The notes under the pieces are model-generated. The model saw only the letters and a list, made by a program, of their open reading frames with translations. It did no database searches and was not told the origin of the DNA. The translations under genes and the position numbers were made by a program. Below, piece after piece: positions 24,772 through 34,031 of a stretch of DNA of 64,000 bases. This DNA is from Streptomyces sp. WM6378 (lineage in GTDB: Bacteria > Actinomycetota > Actinomycetes > Streptomycetales > Streptomycetaceae), in the NCBI RefSeq assembly GCF_001279695.1, contig NZ_LGDD01000155.1, positions 1 to 64,000 of the forward strand, written 5' to 3'. Within the stretch, counting starts at the first letter, position 1, and each line of letters starts with the position of its first letter.

Positions 24772-25110
24772 TCATCCTCTGCGTCCGGGCACCTCGTTCA
24801 GCAGGTCCTGCAGGAGCAGGAGCTCCTGGCGGGTGAGCGGGACGTCGGGGCGCAGCCGCTCGGGGTGGCCCGGCGGCGGGCCGTCGTCGTCGGTGCGCAG
24901 CATCAGGCGGAACCCGCTGTCGAGCGAGCGCAGCCGGGCCCTGTTCCCGTCGGCGGCGGTCAGATACATGTCAACACCGCCGTGCACCATGAGGGCTTCG
25001 CCCACGGGTCGCAGGCAGCGGCCGATGAAGCGGCGCCATGTGCCCTTGGGACGGCGGCGGGCGGAGCCGTCCCGTCCGTCCGGAACGTCCTGGTTCTTCC
25101 GGCGGGCCAT
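24772..25110 (-). CDS. Small hypothetical protein
   Basis: 112 residues, not recognised. It is highly basic at the N-terminus (RRKNQ, RRRPKGTWRRF), with a middle that reads GEALMVHGGVDMYLTAADGNRARLR and an acidic/hydrophobic C-terminal helix (LTRQELLLLQDLLNEV). There is no signal peptide or membrane segment. The ATG at 25110 has GGAAGG about ten bases upstream and was preferred to an in-frame GTG at 25122 with no room for an RBS. It stands upstream of the FAAL operon with a 105-base gap that contains the SARP-like box, so it is probably a separate unit. Confidence 0.5.
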   Translation of the reverse strand: MARRKNQDVPDGRDGSARRRPKGTWRRFIGRCLRPVGEALMVHGGVDMYLTAADGNRARLRSLDSGFRLMLRTDDDGPPPGHPERLRPDVPLTRQELLLLQDLLNEVPGRRG

Positions 25111-25379
25111 GTCAGTGAACACCTTCCGAGCTGGGGTGTCCGTTCATGTTCACGTCACCTCTCCCTTCCCCCTGGCCGCCGGACGGCGCCTGGGTGGAGG
25201 GAGGATGGGAGCGACCACTTGAGCCGTGGTCGGGTTCTGGCTGAAAGGCGCGGGTGCGGAACCGCTCGTACCGGTCCTGAAACGGCATGTGCCGGATTAG
25301 TCTCAGCCCCGGGTCTTGGCCACGGCCTATTGCATAATCCTTAGCAACCGACCCATGATCCAGCACAACGGGGGGCACC

Positions 25380-25994
25380 ATGGTGCGAGTTCTGATTGCC
25401 GAAGACATGCATATGCTGCGCAAGGCATTGGTGTCGCTCATTGAACTGGAGTCCGACCTGGAAGTGGTCGCCGAGTTGTCGTCCGGTACGGACATCGTGC
25501 CGACCGCGATGGCCATGCGGCCGGATGTCGCCGTTCTCGATATCGACCTGCCCGGCACCGACGGGATCACCGCCGCCGCTGGGCTGCACACCTCGGTACC
25601 GGAGTGCCGCACGCTCATCCTGACCAGCCTCGGCAGACCCGGGAACCTCAGACGGGCGCTGGCAGCCCACGTCTCCGGTTTCCTTCCCAAGGACTCCGAT
25701 CCCGACAGTCTCTGCGCCGCGATCCGCCAGGTGGCGGCGGGCGAGCGGGTCATCGACCCGCAGTTGGCGCTCGCCACGCTCGACTCCGGCCCCTCGCCGC
25801 TCACCGACCGCGAGCGGGAAGTGCTCCAGCTCGCCTCGGAGGGCATGGAGGCCGGCCAGATCGCGTCCCGCCTCCACCTCTCCTCCGGCACCGTTCGCAA
25901 CTATCTGACCTCGGCCGTCAGCAAGCTCAACGCGCGTAACCGGGTCGATGCCATCCGTATCGCCCGCGAGGCGGGCTGGCTGCACTCGGTCTGA
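25380..25994 (+). CDS. NarL/LuxR-type response regulator
   Basis: 204 residues. The receiver has acidic residues in LIAEDMH, phospho-acceptor Asp54 in AVLDIDLPGTDG and Lys in FLPKDSD. The C-terminal LuxR HTH (about 137-200) shows LTDREREVLQL, QIASRLHLSSGTVRNYL and KLNARNRVDAIRIA. It is convergent with two HisKA_3-type double kinases, whose domain class (DesK/NarL) normally pairs with this type of regulator, so it is their probable partner. It is preceded by a 269-bp gene-free interval with an AT-rich stretch near 25328-25345 that could hold the promoter. Confidence 0.9.
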   Translation: MVRVLIAEDMHMLRKALVSLIELESDLEVVAELSSGTDIVPTAMAMRPDVAVLDIDLPGTDGITAAAGLHTSVPECRTLILTSLGRPGNLRRALAAHVSGFLPKDSDPDSLCAAIRQVAAGERVIDPQLALATLDSGPSPLTDREREVLQLASEGMEAGQIASRLHLSSGTVRNYLTSAVSKLNARNRVDAIRIAREAGWLHSV

Positions 25995-26052
25995 GCACCG
26001 GGCCGGAGCTGCCGCATCAGCCCCGGCCGAAACGTTCCTGCCGCCCCTGGTC

Positions 26053-28536
26053 TCAGGCGGCGAGGAGTTCGACCTCGGCCCTGAGCTCGAACCGGCCGTC
26101 GGGCCTCGGCCCCGCCGTGAGCCGGCCGTTGACCGCCTCGACGCGCGTCGTCAGATTCCCGATCCCGCTGCCGCCGCCAAGGCGTGAGGCGAGCGAGGGA
26201 TCGCCGCTCCGGTCCGCCCCGTCGTTGACGAGGCTCAGCCGCACCGCGCCGGCCGTCCGCTCGGCGGTGATCTCGCAGCACTCCGGTCTGCTGTGCCGCA
26301 GCATGTTGGTCAGGCCCTCGCGCACGAGTGTGGCGAGCACGGTCTCCACGTCGCCGGGCAGTTCACCGCAGTCGAGCCGGACGGTGGCGTGGATGCCGGC
26401 CCCGGCGAGCATGGCCATGGCGTGCTCGGCCTCGGCGCTCAGACACATCCGCCGGCTTCCGCCCGCCACGGTGCGCACATCGGCGAGCGCCTCGTGGACG
26501 ATGCCGAGCACCTCGGTCAGCTCGCGCCGCGCCTGCACCGGCCGGGTCGGCGCGAGCCGCCGTACCAGTTCGCACTTCAGCGTGATCGCGGACAGGCTGA
26601 AGCCGAGCAGATCGTGCAGGTCACGGGCAAAACGCAGGCGCTCCGTCGTCACCGCCAGGCGGGCGATCTCGGCGCGGGAGCGGTGGAGTTCGGTGGCGAG
26701 CTGGGCCATCCTGGTCAGGCCGAACACGACGACGGCGCAGATCGGCGTGTACGCGGTCTCGTAGATCACGTCCTGCGTCGAGACGCCCACCGCGTACTGC
26801 GCGGCATCGCTCGCCACGGTGACCAGGACCAGTACCGGCCACGCGGCCACCGCGGGCAGGGCGAGCAGCGCCGATCCGGCGAGGAAGCCGGGGATCCCGG
26901 CCCAGGCCTCGCCGAACACCAGGAACGGCACGAACTGGAGCAGCGCCTGCGCCCCCAGCGCCCCGTACCGCAGGCGGCCCTTCCAGCTCGGCCCCCAGGC
27001 GAAACGCCGGTGGAAGGACTCGGCGAGCTGGAGCGCGAGGCAGCCGAGCAGGCAGAGTTCGACGGTGGGCAACCCGTGCGCGTAGGGGGCGTACGACCAG
27101 CCCTCGGCCGAGTACGACAGGAAGTAGCCGACGAGGACGGCGAGGGTGATCGCGCCCGCCGCCCGGGGCATCATGTCGGTGCGGCCCGGGCGCGCCGCCC
27201 TGCTCCGGTCGCCGGTGGCCGAGGTACGCCGCCGCGGCCTCGGCGCCTGTGCGTCCTGCCGGAGCGGGACGACCGCGCGCAACCGGAACCAGCCGCGCCC
27301 GTCGGCGCCGTGGGTGAGGGTGCCGCCCAGTTCACGCAGCCGGGAGTCGAGCGCGGCGAGGCCACTGCCCGGCTCCGGCCCGGCCGTGCGGCCGCGGCCG
27401 GCACCGTCGTTGCCGAGCACCAGGACGGCGACGCCACCGCCGCACTCGGTGGTGATCACGCAGCGCTCGGCCTTGCTGTGCCGCAGCATGTTCGTCAGGC
27501 CCTCGCCGAGCGCGGTGGCGAGGACGGTGTCCACGGGGGCGGGCAGCTCACCGCAGCGGTGGCGCACGGTGGTGTCGATGCCCGCCGCCGACAGCATCGA
27601 GACGGCGGCGTTCGCCTCGTCCGACAGGGACATCTGACGGTAGCCGCGGCTCACCGAACGCACATCGGCGAGCGCCTTGCGCGAGGTGCGCAGCACTTCG
27701 CCGACCTCGTCGTACGCCTTCTCGGGCGCGTCCGCGAGCAGCCGGTACGCGAGTTCGCACTTGAGGGAGATCGCGGAGAGGCTGAGCCCGAGCACCTCGT
27801 GCAGATCGCGGGCGAACCGTAACCGCTCCCCCGCCACCGCGAGGCGGGACAGTTCCTCGCGCGACGCGTGCAGCCGGTCGATCATGTCGGACATCCGCGA
27901 GAGCCCGATGACGACCAGCGGAATCAGCACCGCCTCGATGGCCCCGTACACGAAGTCCCCGGCGTCGAAGCCGAAATGGCCGAACAGCGCGAGCTCCCCG
28001 GCGACCGCGCAGGCGAACAGCGGCCAGCCGAGCGCCGCCGGAAGGACGAGCACCGCCGAAGCCGCGAAGAACTCCGTCATCCCGCCCCACGCGGCCCCGA
28101 ACGCGATGATCGGCAGATAGGCGAGCAGGCCTTGGAGCACCCAGGTCGCATACCGGTAGCGGCCGAGCCGCAGGATGAACCCCGGGAAGGAATGCACCAG
28201 TTGGAGCCCCATGATCGCGGCGAACCCGAGCACGGCGGCCACGGCGTGCCACACCGACGGGTGTTCGGCCCAGACGTGACTGCCGTCGATCACGAAGAAG
28301 CCGAGCAGCACCCCTGCGGTGATGGCGATCGCGGTACGCCGCGGCAACGCCCGCCCGGCGGCGCGGCCCGGGACCCGGTGGCCCTGGGCCACCGGGTCCC
28401 GGGCCGCCGGGTTCCCGTCCGCCGGATTCCGGTCCACCGGTTTCCGGCCCGCTCGGCCGACTGCATCGGTCCTCAAGTGTCCCCCGTGAGCTTGCTTTTC
28501 TTCGGTTGTGGGCGGTGCGTCGCGCGTAGACCGCAT
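26053..28536 (-). CDS. Double sensor histidine kinase (two fused DesK-type kinases), copy 1
   Basis: 827 residues comprising two successive membrane-sensor/kinase modules. Module 1: about six hydrophobic helices (residues 68-220), HisKA_3 with RFARDLHEVLGLSLSA (His246) and HATPase (EGLTNMLRHS, GLAALDSRL). Module 2: another set of helices (about 455-600), RFARDLHDLLGFSLSA (His641) and EGLTNMLRHS, GGSGIGNLTTRV. Both phospho-accepting His and ATP-binding boxes look intact. Leu239 is encoded by the rare TTA codon (27822-27820), a possible bldA checkpoint. A paralogue of the same architecture lies 49 bases upstream. A single protein with two full kinases is unusual. Confidence 0.88.
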   Translation of the reverse strand: MRSTRDAPPTTEEKQAHGGHLRTDAVGRAGRKPVDRNPADGNPAARDPVAQGHRVPGRAAGRALPRRTAIAITAGVLLGFFVIDGSHVWAEHPSVWHAVAAVLGFAAIMGLQLVHSFPGFILRLGRYRYATWVLQGLLAYLPIIAFGAAWGGMTEFFAASAVLVLPAALGWPLFACAVAGELALFGHFGFDAGDFVYGAIEAVLIPLVVIGLSRMSDMIDRLHASREELSRLAVAGERLRFARDLHEVLGLSLSAISLKCELAYRLLADAPEKAYDEVGEVLRTSRKALADVRSVSRGYRQMSLSDEANAAVSMLSAAGIDTTVRHRCGELPAPVDTVLATALGEGLTNMLRHSKAERCVITTECGGGVAVLVLGNDGAGRGRTAGPEPGSGLAALDSRLRELGGTLTHGADGRGWFRLRAVVPLRQDAQAPRPRRRTSATGDRSRAARPGRTDMMPRAAGAITLAVLVGYFLSYSAEGWSYAPYAHGLPTVELCLLGCLALQLAESFHRRFAWGPSWKGRLRYGALGAQALLQFVPFLVFGEAWAGIPGFLAGSALLALPAVAAWPVLVLVTVASDAAQYAVGVSTQDVIYETAYTPICAVVVFGLTRMAQLATELHRSRAEIARLAVTTERLRFARDLHDLLGFSLSAITLKCELVRRLAPTRPVQARRELTEVLGIVHEALADVRTVAGGSRRMCLSAEAEHAMAMLAGAGIHATVRLDCGELPGDVETVLATLVREGLTNMLRHSRPECCEITAERTAGAVRLSLVNDGADRSGDPSLASRLGGGSGIGNLTTRVEAVNGRLTAGPRPDGRFELRAEVELLAA

Positions 28537-28585
28537 CGTGGTGAGGCCTGTGAACGCCTTCCGGCAGGATTGACGCCTCGACGCG

Positions 28586-30970
28586 TCAGGCAGCCGCGGC
28601 GAGGAGCTCGACTTCGGCCTTCAGCTCGAACCAGCCGTCGGGCCGCGCCCCCGCCTCCAGGCGGCCGTTCACCGCGTTGACCCGCGTGGTCAGATTGCCG
28701 ATCCCGCTACCGCCGTTGACCTTCGAGTCAAGCCCCGGGGCGGCACACCCGTCCACCCCGTCGTTGACGAGAGTGAGCCGCACCCCGGCCGCCGTGCGCT
28801 CCGCTGTGATCTCGCAGTGGGCGGCTTTGCTGTGCCGCAGCATGTTGGTCAGCCCTTCCCGCAGCATGGTCGCGAGCACCGTCTCCACGTCGCCGGGCAG
28901 CTCACCGCAGTCGGTGTCCACGGTCGCCCGGATACCCACCCCCGCCAGCATCGCGGTCGCATTCTCCGCCTCCGCGGTCAAACTCATGCGCTGGCGCCCA
29001 TCGGCCACCGTCCGCACATCGGCGAGGGCCTGGCGTGCAATCTGCAGCACCTCGGTCAACTCAGCCTGCGCCTGCACCGGCCGGCTCTGCGCAAGGCGGC
29101 GTACCAGCTCGCACTTGAGCGTGATCGCGGACAGGCTGAACCCGAGCAGATCGTGCAGGTCACGGGCGAAGCGGAGACGCTCCGTCGTCACGGCCAGACG
29201 GGCGATCTCCGTGCGGGACCAATGGAGTTCAGAGGCCAGCTGCGCCATGCGGGACAGGCCGAAAACGACCAGGGCGCAGATGACGGTGTAGGCCGTTTCG
29301 TAGATGAGATCCGTGAGAGTCCCGTCAACCTGGCAGAAGACGATGTCGGTGAGCACCGTCAGAGCAGTGACCAGCCCCCAGCCTGCAGCCGTCGGCAGCA
29401 TGAGGAGCGCCGAGCCGGCGACGAAACCGGGCATTCCCAGCCAGGTCGGGCCGAGAAAGAACCAAGGCACGCATTGAAGCAGCAGCATTCCAGCGAGGGC
29501 GCCGTGGCTCAGCAGGCGTGGGTGGCGGGTCGACCAGGCGTATCGCCATTGGAAGGAGACAGCGAGCTGGATCACGAAAGTTGCGAATATGAGCAGTTCC
29601 GTCGCCACGGCCTTGCCGAACGGCGGCTGGTAGGACATGGCGATCAGGGAATACGCGAAGAAATAGCCCACCAGGACCGCGAGTGTGATCGCTGCGGCGG
29701 CCCGGGGCACCAGATCCCGGTGGCCGTGGGGTTGCACCGGTGATTGTTCGGCGTCATCCGTGTCGGAGACGGTCACGAGGTCCGAGCCCCGATCCTCTCC
29801 GGCCCGTTCTGGCAGCGGCACGACGGCTTCGAGGCGGAACCAGCCCTGGTCGTCGGAGCCGTGGCTGAGGGTGCCGCCGAACTTCTTGATTCGACAGTCG
29901 AGTGCGGCGAGGCCTCCGTCCGTGCCGCCCTTGGGGAGCCTTGCACGGCCGATGCCGTCGTTGGCGAGCGTCAGGACGGCGCCGGCGCCCACGCGCTCGG
30001 CCCGGATCTCGCACTTCTCGGCCTTGCTGTGCCGCAGCATGTTGGTCAGACCCTCCCGCAGCGCGGTCGCGAGGACGGTGTCCACCGCTGCGGGCAGTTG
30101 GCCGACCTCGAACTTCAGCGTCGTGCGGATGCCCGCGGCAGACAGCATCGACACCGCCGCTTCGGCCTCGCCGGACAGCGACATCTCCCGATAGCCCCGG
30201 CTGACCGAACGCACATCGGCGAGCGCCTTGCGGGAGGTGCGCAGCACTTCACCGAGTTCCTCGTTCGCCTTGGCCGGCGCGTCCGCGAGCAGCCGGTAGG
30301 CAAGCTCACACTTGAGGGAGATCGCCGACAGGCTGAAGCCGAGGACGTCGTGCAAGTCGCGGGCGAAGCGCAGTCGTTCACCCGCGACCGCGAGTCGCGA
30401 CAACTCCTCGCGGGAACGGTGCAACTTCACGATCATGTCGGACATCCGCGACAGCCCGATGACGATCAGCGGGATCAGCGCGCCTTCGACGACGTTGTAG
30501 AGGACGGTGTTGGTATCGCGGCCGCTGTACAGACCCCAGCAGGTAAGCACTCCGGCGCCGAAGAGCGGCCAGCCGATCACCGCCGGGAAGATCAGGACCG
30601 AGGAGGCGGTCAGGAACTCCGTCATCCCGCCCCACGCGAAACCGAACAGGGCAAGGGGGACGTAGGCCAGGACCGCCTGGAGGCTCCAGGTCGCGTACCG
30701 ATAGCGGTAGACGCTGGGAAGTAGCTGCGGAAAGGAGTGGGTGAGTTGCAGACCCAGGATCGCGACGAAGCCGAGCAGGGCGACGATGCGTTCCCACCAT
30801 GGCGGATTCTCGGCCCAGATGAAGACGGCGTCGATCACGAAAAAACCGAGGAGTGCGGCCGCGGTCACGGCTATTGCCTTACGCGGTGGAAGCACCACGC
30901 TGCCGACGTCCGCGGATATTCCTTCCGTACGGTCGACTACTTCTGCTTTCAACTGTCCCCCATGGTTCAC
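28586..30970 (-). CDS. Double sensor histidine kinase (two fused DesK-type kinases), copy 2
   Basis: 794 residues with the same two-module plan as its downstream neighbour. Helices (about 33-185) are followed by RFARDLHDVLGFSLSA (His207) and a HATPase ending GGLAALDCRI. A second group of helices (about 415-560) precedes RFARDLHDLLGFSLSA (His606) and GGSGIGNLTTRV. The two genes are clearly paralogous over their full length, so the fusion predates the gene duplication. Within each gene the two modules are more distant from each other than from the matching module of the other gene. The ligand is unknown; the sensor domains are mostly membrane-embedded with short loops. Confidence 0.88.
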   Translation of the reverse strand: MNHGGQLKAEVVDRTEGISADVGSVVLPPRKAIAVTAAALLGFFVIDAVFIWAENPPWWERIVALLGFVAILGLQLTHSFPQLLPSVYRYRYATWSLQAVLAYVPLALFGFAWGGMTEFLTASSVLIFPAVIGWPLFGAGVLTCWGLYSGRDTNTVLYNVVEGALIPLIVIGLSRMSDMIVKLHRSREELSRLAVAGERLRFARDLHDVLGFSLSAISLKCELAYRLLADAPAKANEELGEVLRTSRKALADVRSVSRGYREMSLSGEAEAAVSMLSAAGIRTTLKFEVGQLPAAVDTVLATALREGLTNMLRHSKAEKCEIRAERVGAGAVLTLANDGIGRARLPKGGTDGGLAALDCRIKKFGGTLSHGSDDQGWFRLEAVVPLPERAGEDRGSDLVTVSDTDDAEQSPVQPHGHRDLVPRAAAAITLAVLVGYFFAYSLIAMSYQPPFGKAVATELLIFATFVIQLAVSFQWRYAWSTRHPRLLSHGALAGMLLLQCVPWFFLGPTWLGMPGFVAGSALLMLPTAAGWGLVTALTVLTDIVFCQVDGTLTDLIYETAYTVICALVVFGLSRMAQLASELHWSRTEIARLAVTTERLRFARDLHDLLGFSLSAITLKCELVRRLAQSRPVQAQAELTEVLQIARQALADVRTVADGRQRMSLTAEAENATAMLAGVGIRATVDTDCGELPGDVETVLATMLREGLTNMLRHSKAAHCEITAERTAAGVRLTLVNDGVDGCAAPGLDSKVNGGSGIGNLTTRVNAVNGRLEAGARPDGWFELKAEVELLAAAA

Positions 30971-31047
30971 GGTGCTCGGTCAGAAGCACGTCTCCGGTCC
31001 GGATCATAGGTAATCCGGAGGCCGAATCTGTAGTGCTCGACCGGTTC

Positions 31048-31692
31048 TCACAGCCGGGCGGCACCGTTGAGATCCACCGCGGAGAGCATTCCGGCGGCGA
31101 CCGCGTAGGCGCGGGCGGCCTGGACGACGGTCCCCGGAAGCGGAACGTCCAGCGGTGACCGAAAATCGCCCTTCCCTCCCTGCAGATGGAGCAGCAGCCG
31201 CGGAGCGTCGGGGCCGTGCAGCTCGATGCGGTGGTCGCAGCCCTCGTACGAGAGCACGGGATCGCGTCCGGGCCTGCGCAGCACCGCTTCCTTCGGCACG
31301 CGGAGTTCGCCTCCGGGGGCGACCGGCGGCGGGTGGAACGACGCCCGCGGTGAGAGCGGGATCACGCTCAGGAGCGGCGAGGCGCCGATCGCGAGGTGGC
31401 GCACGATCACGTGCTGGAGCGGGGCCAGGGCGTCGAGCAGTTCCCGCGAGGCCTCGTTCCACTCGCCCTCGGGCACGTCGTAGCCGGGAAACCCGGGCAC
31501 CACATTGGCGAGCGACACGGGCCCCAGCTGCATCCGGCGCAGAGCCTCGCACAGCAGCGGCCCCGGCCGCTCCAGACGCAGCTCCCCCCACGGCGTGCGC
31601 AGCACGGTGCTCTGGCCGAACAGCACCGTGACGTCCTCGCGCAGCGACCAGAACTCACCGAGTTCACGGGCCGCGAGGCGGTCGATACGCAT
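31048..31692 (-). CDS. Stand-alone SagB-like N-terminal domain protein (no nitroreductase domain)
   Basis: 214 residues. It resembles the N-terminal domain of actinobacterial SagB-family azoline dehydrogenases: a weak REDVTVLFGQS block, WGELRLERPGPLLCEALRRM, HVIVRHLAIGASPLLSVIPL, then KEAVLRRPGRDPVL and HRIELHGPDAPRLLLHL. In the full enzymes an FMN-binding nitroreductase domain follows. Here the protein stops after some 50 more residues without any visible flavin motif. It lies 53 bases after the fused cyclodehydratase on the same strand with an acceptable GGAAGG RBS, and is probably part of the RiPP cassette as a binding or scaffold protein rather than an oxidase. The assignment is by memory of family pattern and should be checked. 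Confidence 0.6.
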   Translation of the reverse strand: MRIDRLAARELGEFWSLREDVTVLFGQSTVLRTPWGELRLERPGPLLCEALRRMQLGPVSLANVVPGFPGYDVPEGEWNEASRELLDALAPLQHVIVRHLAIGASPLLSVIPLSPRASFHPPPVAPGGELRVPKEAVLRRPGRDPVLSYEGCDHRIELHGPDAPRLLLHLQGGKGDFRSPLDVPLPGTVVQAARAYAVAAGMLSAVDLNGAARL

Positions 31693-31745
31693 GAGAGAGG
31701 GTCCTTCCACCGGCAGGGTGTGGTTCGCGTGCGGGTTCAGCGGGT

Positions 31746-34031
31746 TCAGAGGAAGAGCGGGACCGGGTTGAGGTCCTCGTACGGGGTCGGCGCGGCCAGT
31801 CTGCCGAGCTGCACCGGGACGTCGAAGAGGCGTCCGGGGGCGTAGCGGGCCCAGTGCGGTCTGAGTCCGGGCACCACGACCTTGACCACCGGCAGGCCGA
31901 CGTCGGGCCGCGTCTGGTCGAGTACGAGGAGTTCCATCCCCTTGCCGCGCAGCAGCCCTACGACCGCCTCGATGTCCTCGTACAGGTCGTCGTTCGGAGT
32001 GTAGGGGTGCGTGTCCGGGCCCGTCGGGGCGCAGTCCGCGGGGAGGAGATACGGGTGGTCTTCCACGGTCGCCGTACGCAGCCATTCGCGTACGTCGGGG
32101 TCCTCGGCGGCCGCGCGGGAGACGCTGCCGTCGGGTGCCACCACGTGCGGCATCATCTGGTTCAGCTCGGTCAGGGCGCGGCGCAGCGCGATCGCGGGGT
32201 CGAAGTGGGCACCGAAGCCGAACATGATGTCCTGCCGCTGCCCGGGTTCGGCGCCGACAATCCTCGACAGTGCGGCCATGACCGGGATGCCGAGGTCGGC
32301 GGTCAGGTCGAGGACCCACACCTCACGGTCCAACGAGGCGTGCACACGCTTGAGTTCACTGATCCACGGGTCGTCGAAGGCGTCGAGGTCCACGGCGGGG
32401 TGGCGGGTGCGGTTGTACCACCACAGGGCCAGCGCGTCGCGCTCGACGAGTTCGAGGAAGCCCTGGAGTACGGCGTCCTCCACCGTTCCGCCGGCTGCGG
32501 TGCCGTTCGAGGTGGCCAGGCAGGAGAAGGCGCCGGGCGGCTGGGGCACGCCGTAGTAGAGCAGCGCGGTCGGGAGCAGCTTGTGCCGCTGCTCGGTCAC
32601 CGACCACAGCGGTGTCCAGTCGGTCGCCGTGTCCTCCTCGAAGGGGTCGGCCACGTACTGGAACGGGCCGTGCACCTCATTCCATGCATCGCGGCCGGTG
32701 AACTGCCGCTCGTCGTAGAGCTGGACCGTGTTGGGGTGGATGGCATCGGCGGCCAGTTCGCGGTAGCTGCCGCGGACCGTGGCCTCGCCGCCCTCGAAGT
32801 GGCCGGAGTGGCGTTCGAGGGCCTCGGCGAGGGCGCTGACCCTGGCCTGGATCTCGGTGGCACCCTTGCCGCCGCAGGAGGCACGCAGTCCGCCGCGTAT
32901 CGCGCCGAGACCCTGGTTCCCCGCAGCCGGGTTGAGGCCCGCGGAGAAGGAGTTGAAGAATCCCGGGCCGCATTCGTTGCGCACTATGTCGCGCACCAGC
33001 CCAGTCACCGGATCGACCAAGTGGCCGAAGCGGTCCAGAAGTTGCTGAGGCGTGAGACTGCGATGGCCGTTTCCGTTGGTGTCCCGCTTGATCCGCGAGC
33101 GCAGCACGATCGGGGCCTGCACCTGGGCGGTGGTCATCGCGGGCTCGCCGCAGGTCGGGCACTGCGGGCGGCGTACGACGGGGTGGAGTTCCCCGGCGAG
33201 GGTGAGACCGTCGAGCGTACGCAGCGCCTGCTGGCTCGCATCGCGGTATCCGGCAAGCCACTTGGCGGCTTCGAGGCCGGCCAGCTGAAGGGCGGCGAGC
33301 CGGGCGGCGGGCAGCGTGCAGGAGGGCCGGGGCACCGGGCCCGAGCGGCCCAGCATGCGCTGGACGTGGGCCTCCACCGGGCGGGTCCGCCACAGGCGTT
33401 CGGCCAGGCAGGACCAGCAGGGCCCGTCAGGGTCGCCGAAGAAGGGGCCGATCCACATCTCGGTGCCCTCGGTCTTCACCGGCAGCCAGCGTCGGCCCGC
33501 GGCGCGGAACTCCGCGTCGATCACGGCGAGTTCGGGGTCGAGATAGTCATCGCAAAGGACAACCGTGAGGTCGGCGGGGTCATTGCCGGTCGCGGTGGTG
33601 AGTCCTGCGACGGCGAGGCTCGCGGAGAGTTCGTCCGCGTCCGCGCTGCCGACGGAGGTGACGCGTACAGCGCCGTGGGCCAGGGCGGTCGCCGCCCTTG
33701 TTCCGTCCAGTCCTGCTGCTTCCCAGTACGCCTGCTCGGCGGCCTCCTGCGCGGTCACCTGGCGCTCGCGGCCGCACAGCAGCCCGGCGCCGGTCAGCCG
33801 CGACACCAGCCGGGCGGCCTGCCCGGAGGGGAGCGAGTCCGCGGTGTCCTGGGCGATGCGCTCCAGGGGGCGGGTGCCGTCGAGGAAGGGGGCGAGGCAG
33901 GCGATCTGCTCGCCGTGCAGTGCGGTGACGCGCTGGTCGGAGATCAGGTACACCGCTTCACCGGGCACCTGCTCGACCCGCAGGTGCGGCTTGAACCCCA
34001 GGAGCGGGGCGGCGGTCTGGACGGCCCCCAT
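31746..34031 (-). CDS. Fused E1-like/YcaO cyclodehydratase of a TOMM/LAP RiPP pathway
   Basis: 761 residues. Residues 10-90 look like a RiPP recognition (wHTH) element. 120-300 is a degenerate ThiF/E1-like partner domain with a zinc tetrathiolate site (Cys205, Cys208, Cys291, Cys294). 310-761 is a YcaO domain with ATP-binding Glu/Arg blocks (LAEALERHSG at 401-410; EDAVLQGFLELVERD at 518-532). Such fusions bind a leader peptide and cyclodehydrate Ser, Thr or Cys to azolines using ATP. The C-terminus NPVPLFL recalls, but does not match, the PxPxP end of azoline YcaOs. Its ATG shares one base with the stop of the precursor gene, giving tight translational coupling. Confidence 0.88.
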   Translation of the reverse strand: MGAVQTAAPLLGFKPHLRVEQVPGEAVYLISDQRVTALHGEQIACLAPFLDGTRPLERIAQDTADSLPSGQAARLVSRLTGAGLLCGRERQVTAQEAAEQAYWEAAGLDGTRAATALAHGAVRVTSVGSADADELSASLAVAGLTTATGNDPADLTVVLCDDYLDPELAVIDAEFRAAGRRWLPVKTEGTEMWIGPFFGDPDGPCWSCLAERLWRTRPVEAHVQRMLGRSGPVPRPSCTLPAARLAALQLAGLEAAKWLAGYRDASQQALRTLDGLTLAGELHPVVRRPQCPTCGEPAMTTAQVQAPIVLRSRIKRDTNGNGHRSLTPQQLLDRFGHLVDPVTGLVRDIVRNECGPGFFNSFSAGLNPAAGNQGLGAIRGGLRASCGGKGATEIQARVSALAEALERHSGHFEGGEATVRGSYRELAADAIHPNTVQLYDERQFTGRDAWNEVHGPFQYVADPFEEDTATDWTPLWSVTEQRHKLLPTALLYYGVPQPPGAFSCLATSNGTAAGGTVEDAVLQGFLELVERDALALWWYNRTRHPAVDLDAFDDPWISELKRVHASLDREVWVLDLTADLGIPVMAALSRIVGAEPGQRQDIMFGFGAHFDPAIALRRALTELNQMMPHVVAPDGSVSRAAAEDPDVREWLRTATVEDHPYLLPADCAPTGPDTHPYTPNDDLYEDIEAVVGLLRGKGMELLVLDQTRPDVGLPVVKVVVPGLRPHWARYAPGRLFDVPVQLGRLAAPTPYEDLNPVPLFL

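Noticed and set aside
25111..25379. Additional precursor peptide or small gene before the NarL-type regulator
   Set aside because: No frame with a credible RBS, start and leader-like composition was found in the 269 bases.
30971..31047. SARP box before the second double kinase
   Set aside because: Only one TCGAG heptamer (31034-31040, minus strand) is present without a partner at 11 bp.
31048..32319. 423-residue open frame continuing upstream of the SagB-like start
   Set aside because: The extra part is out-of-frame shadow of the YcaO gene; the ATG at 31692 with an RBS fits the family block.
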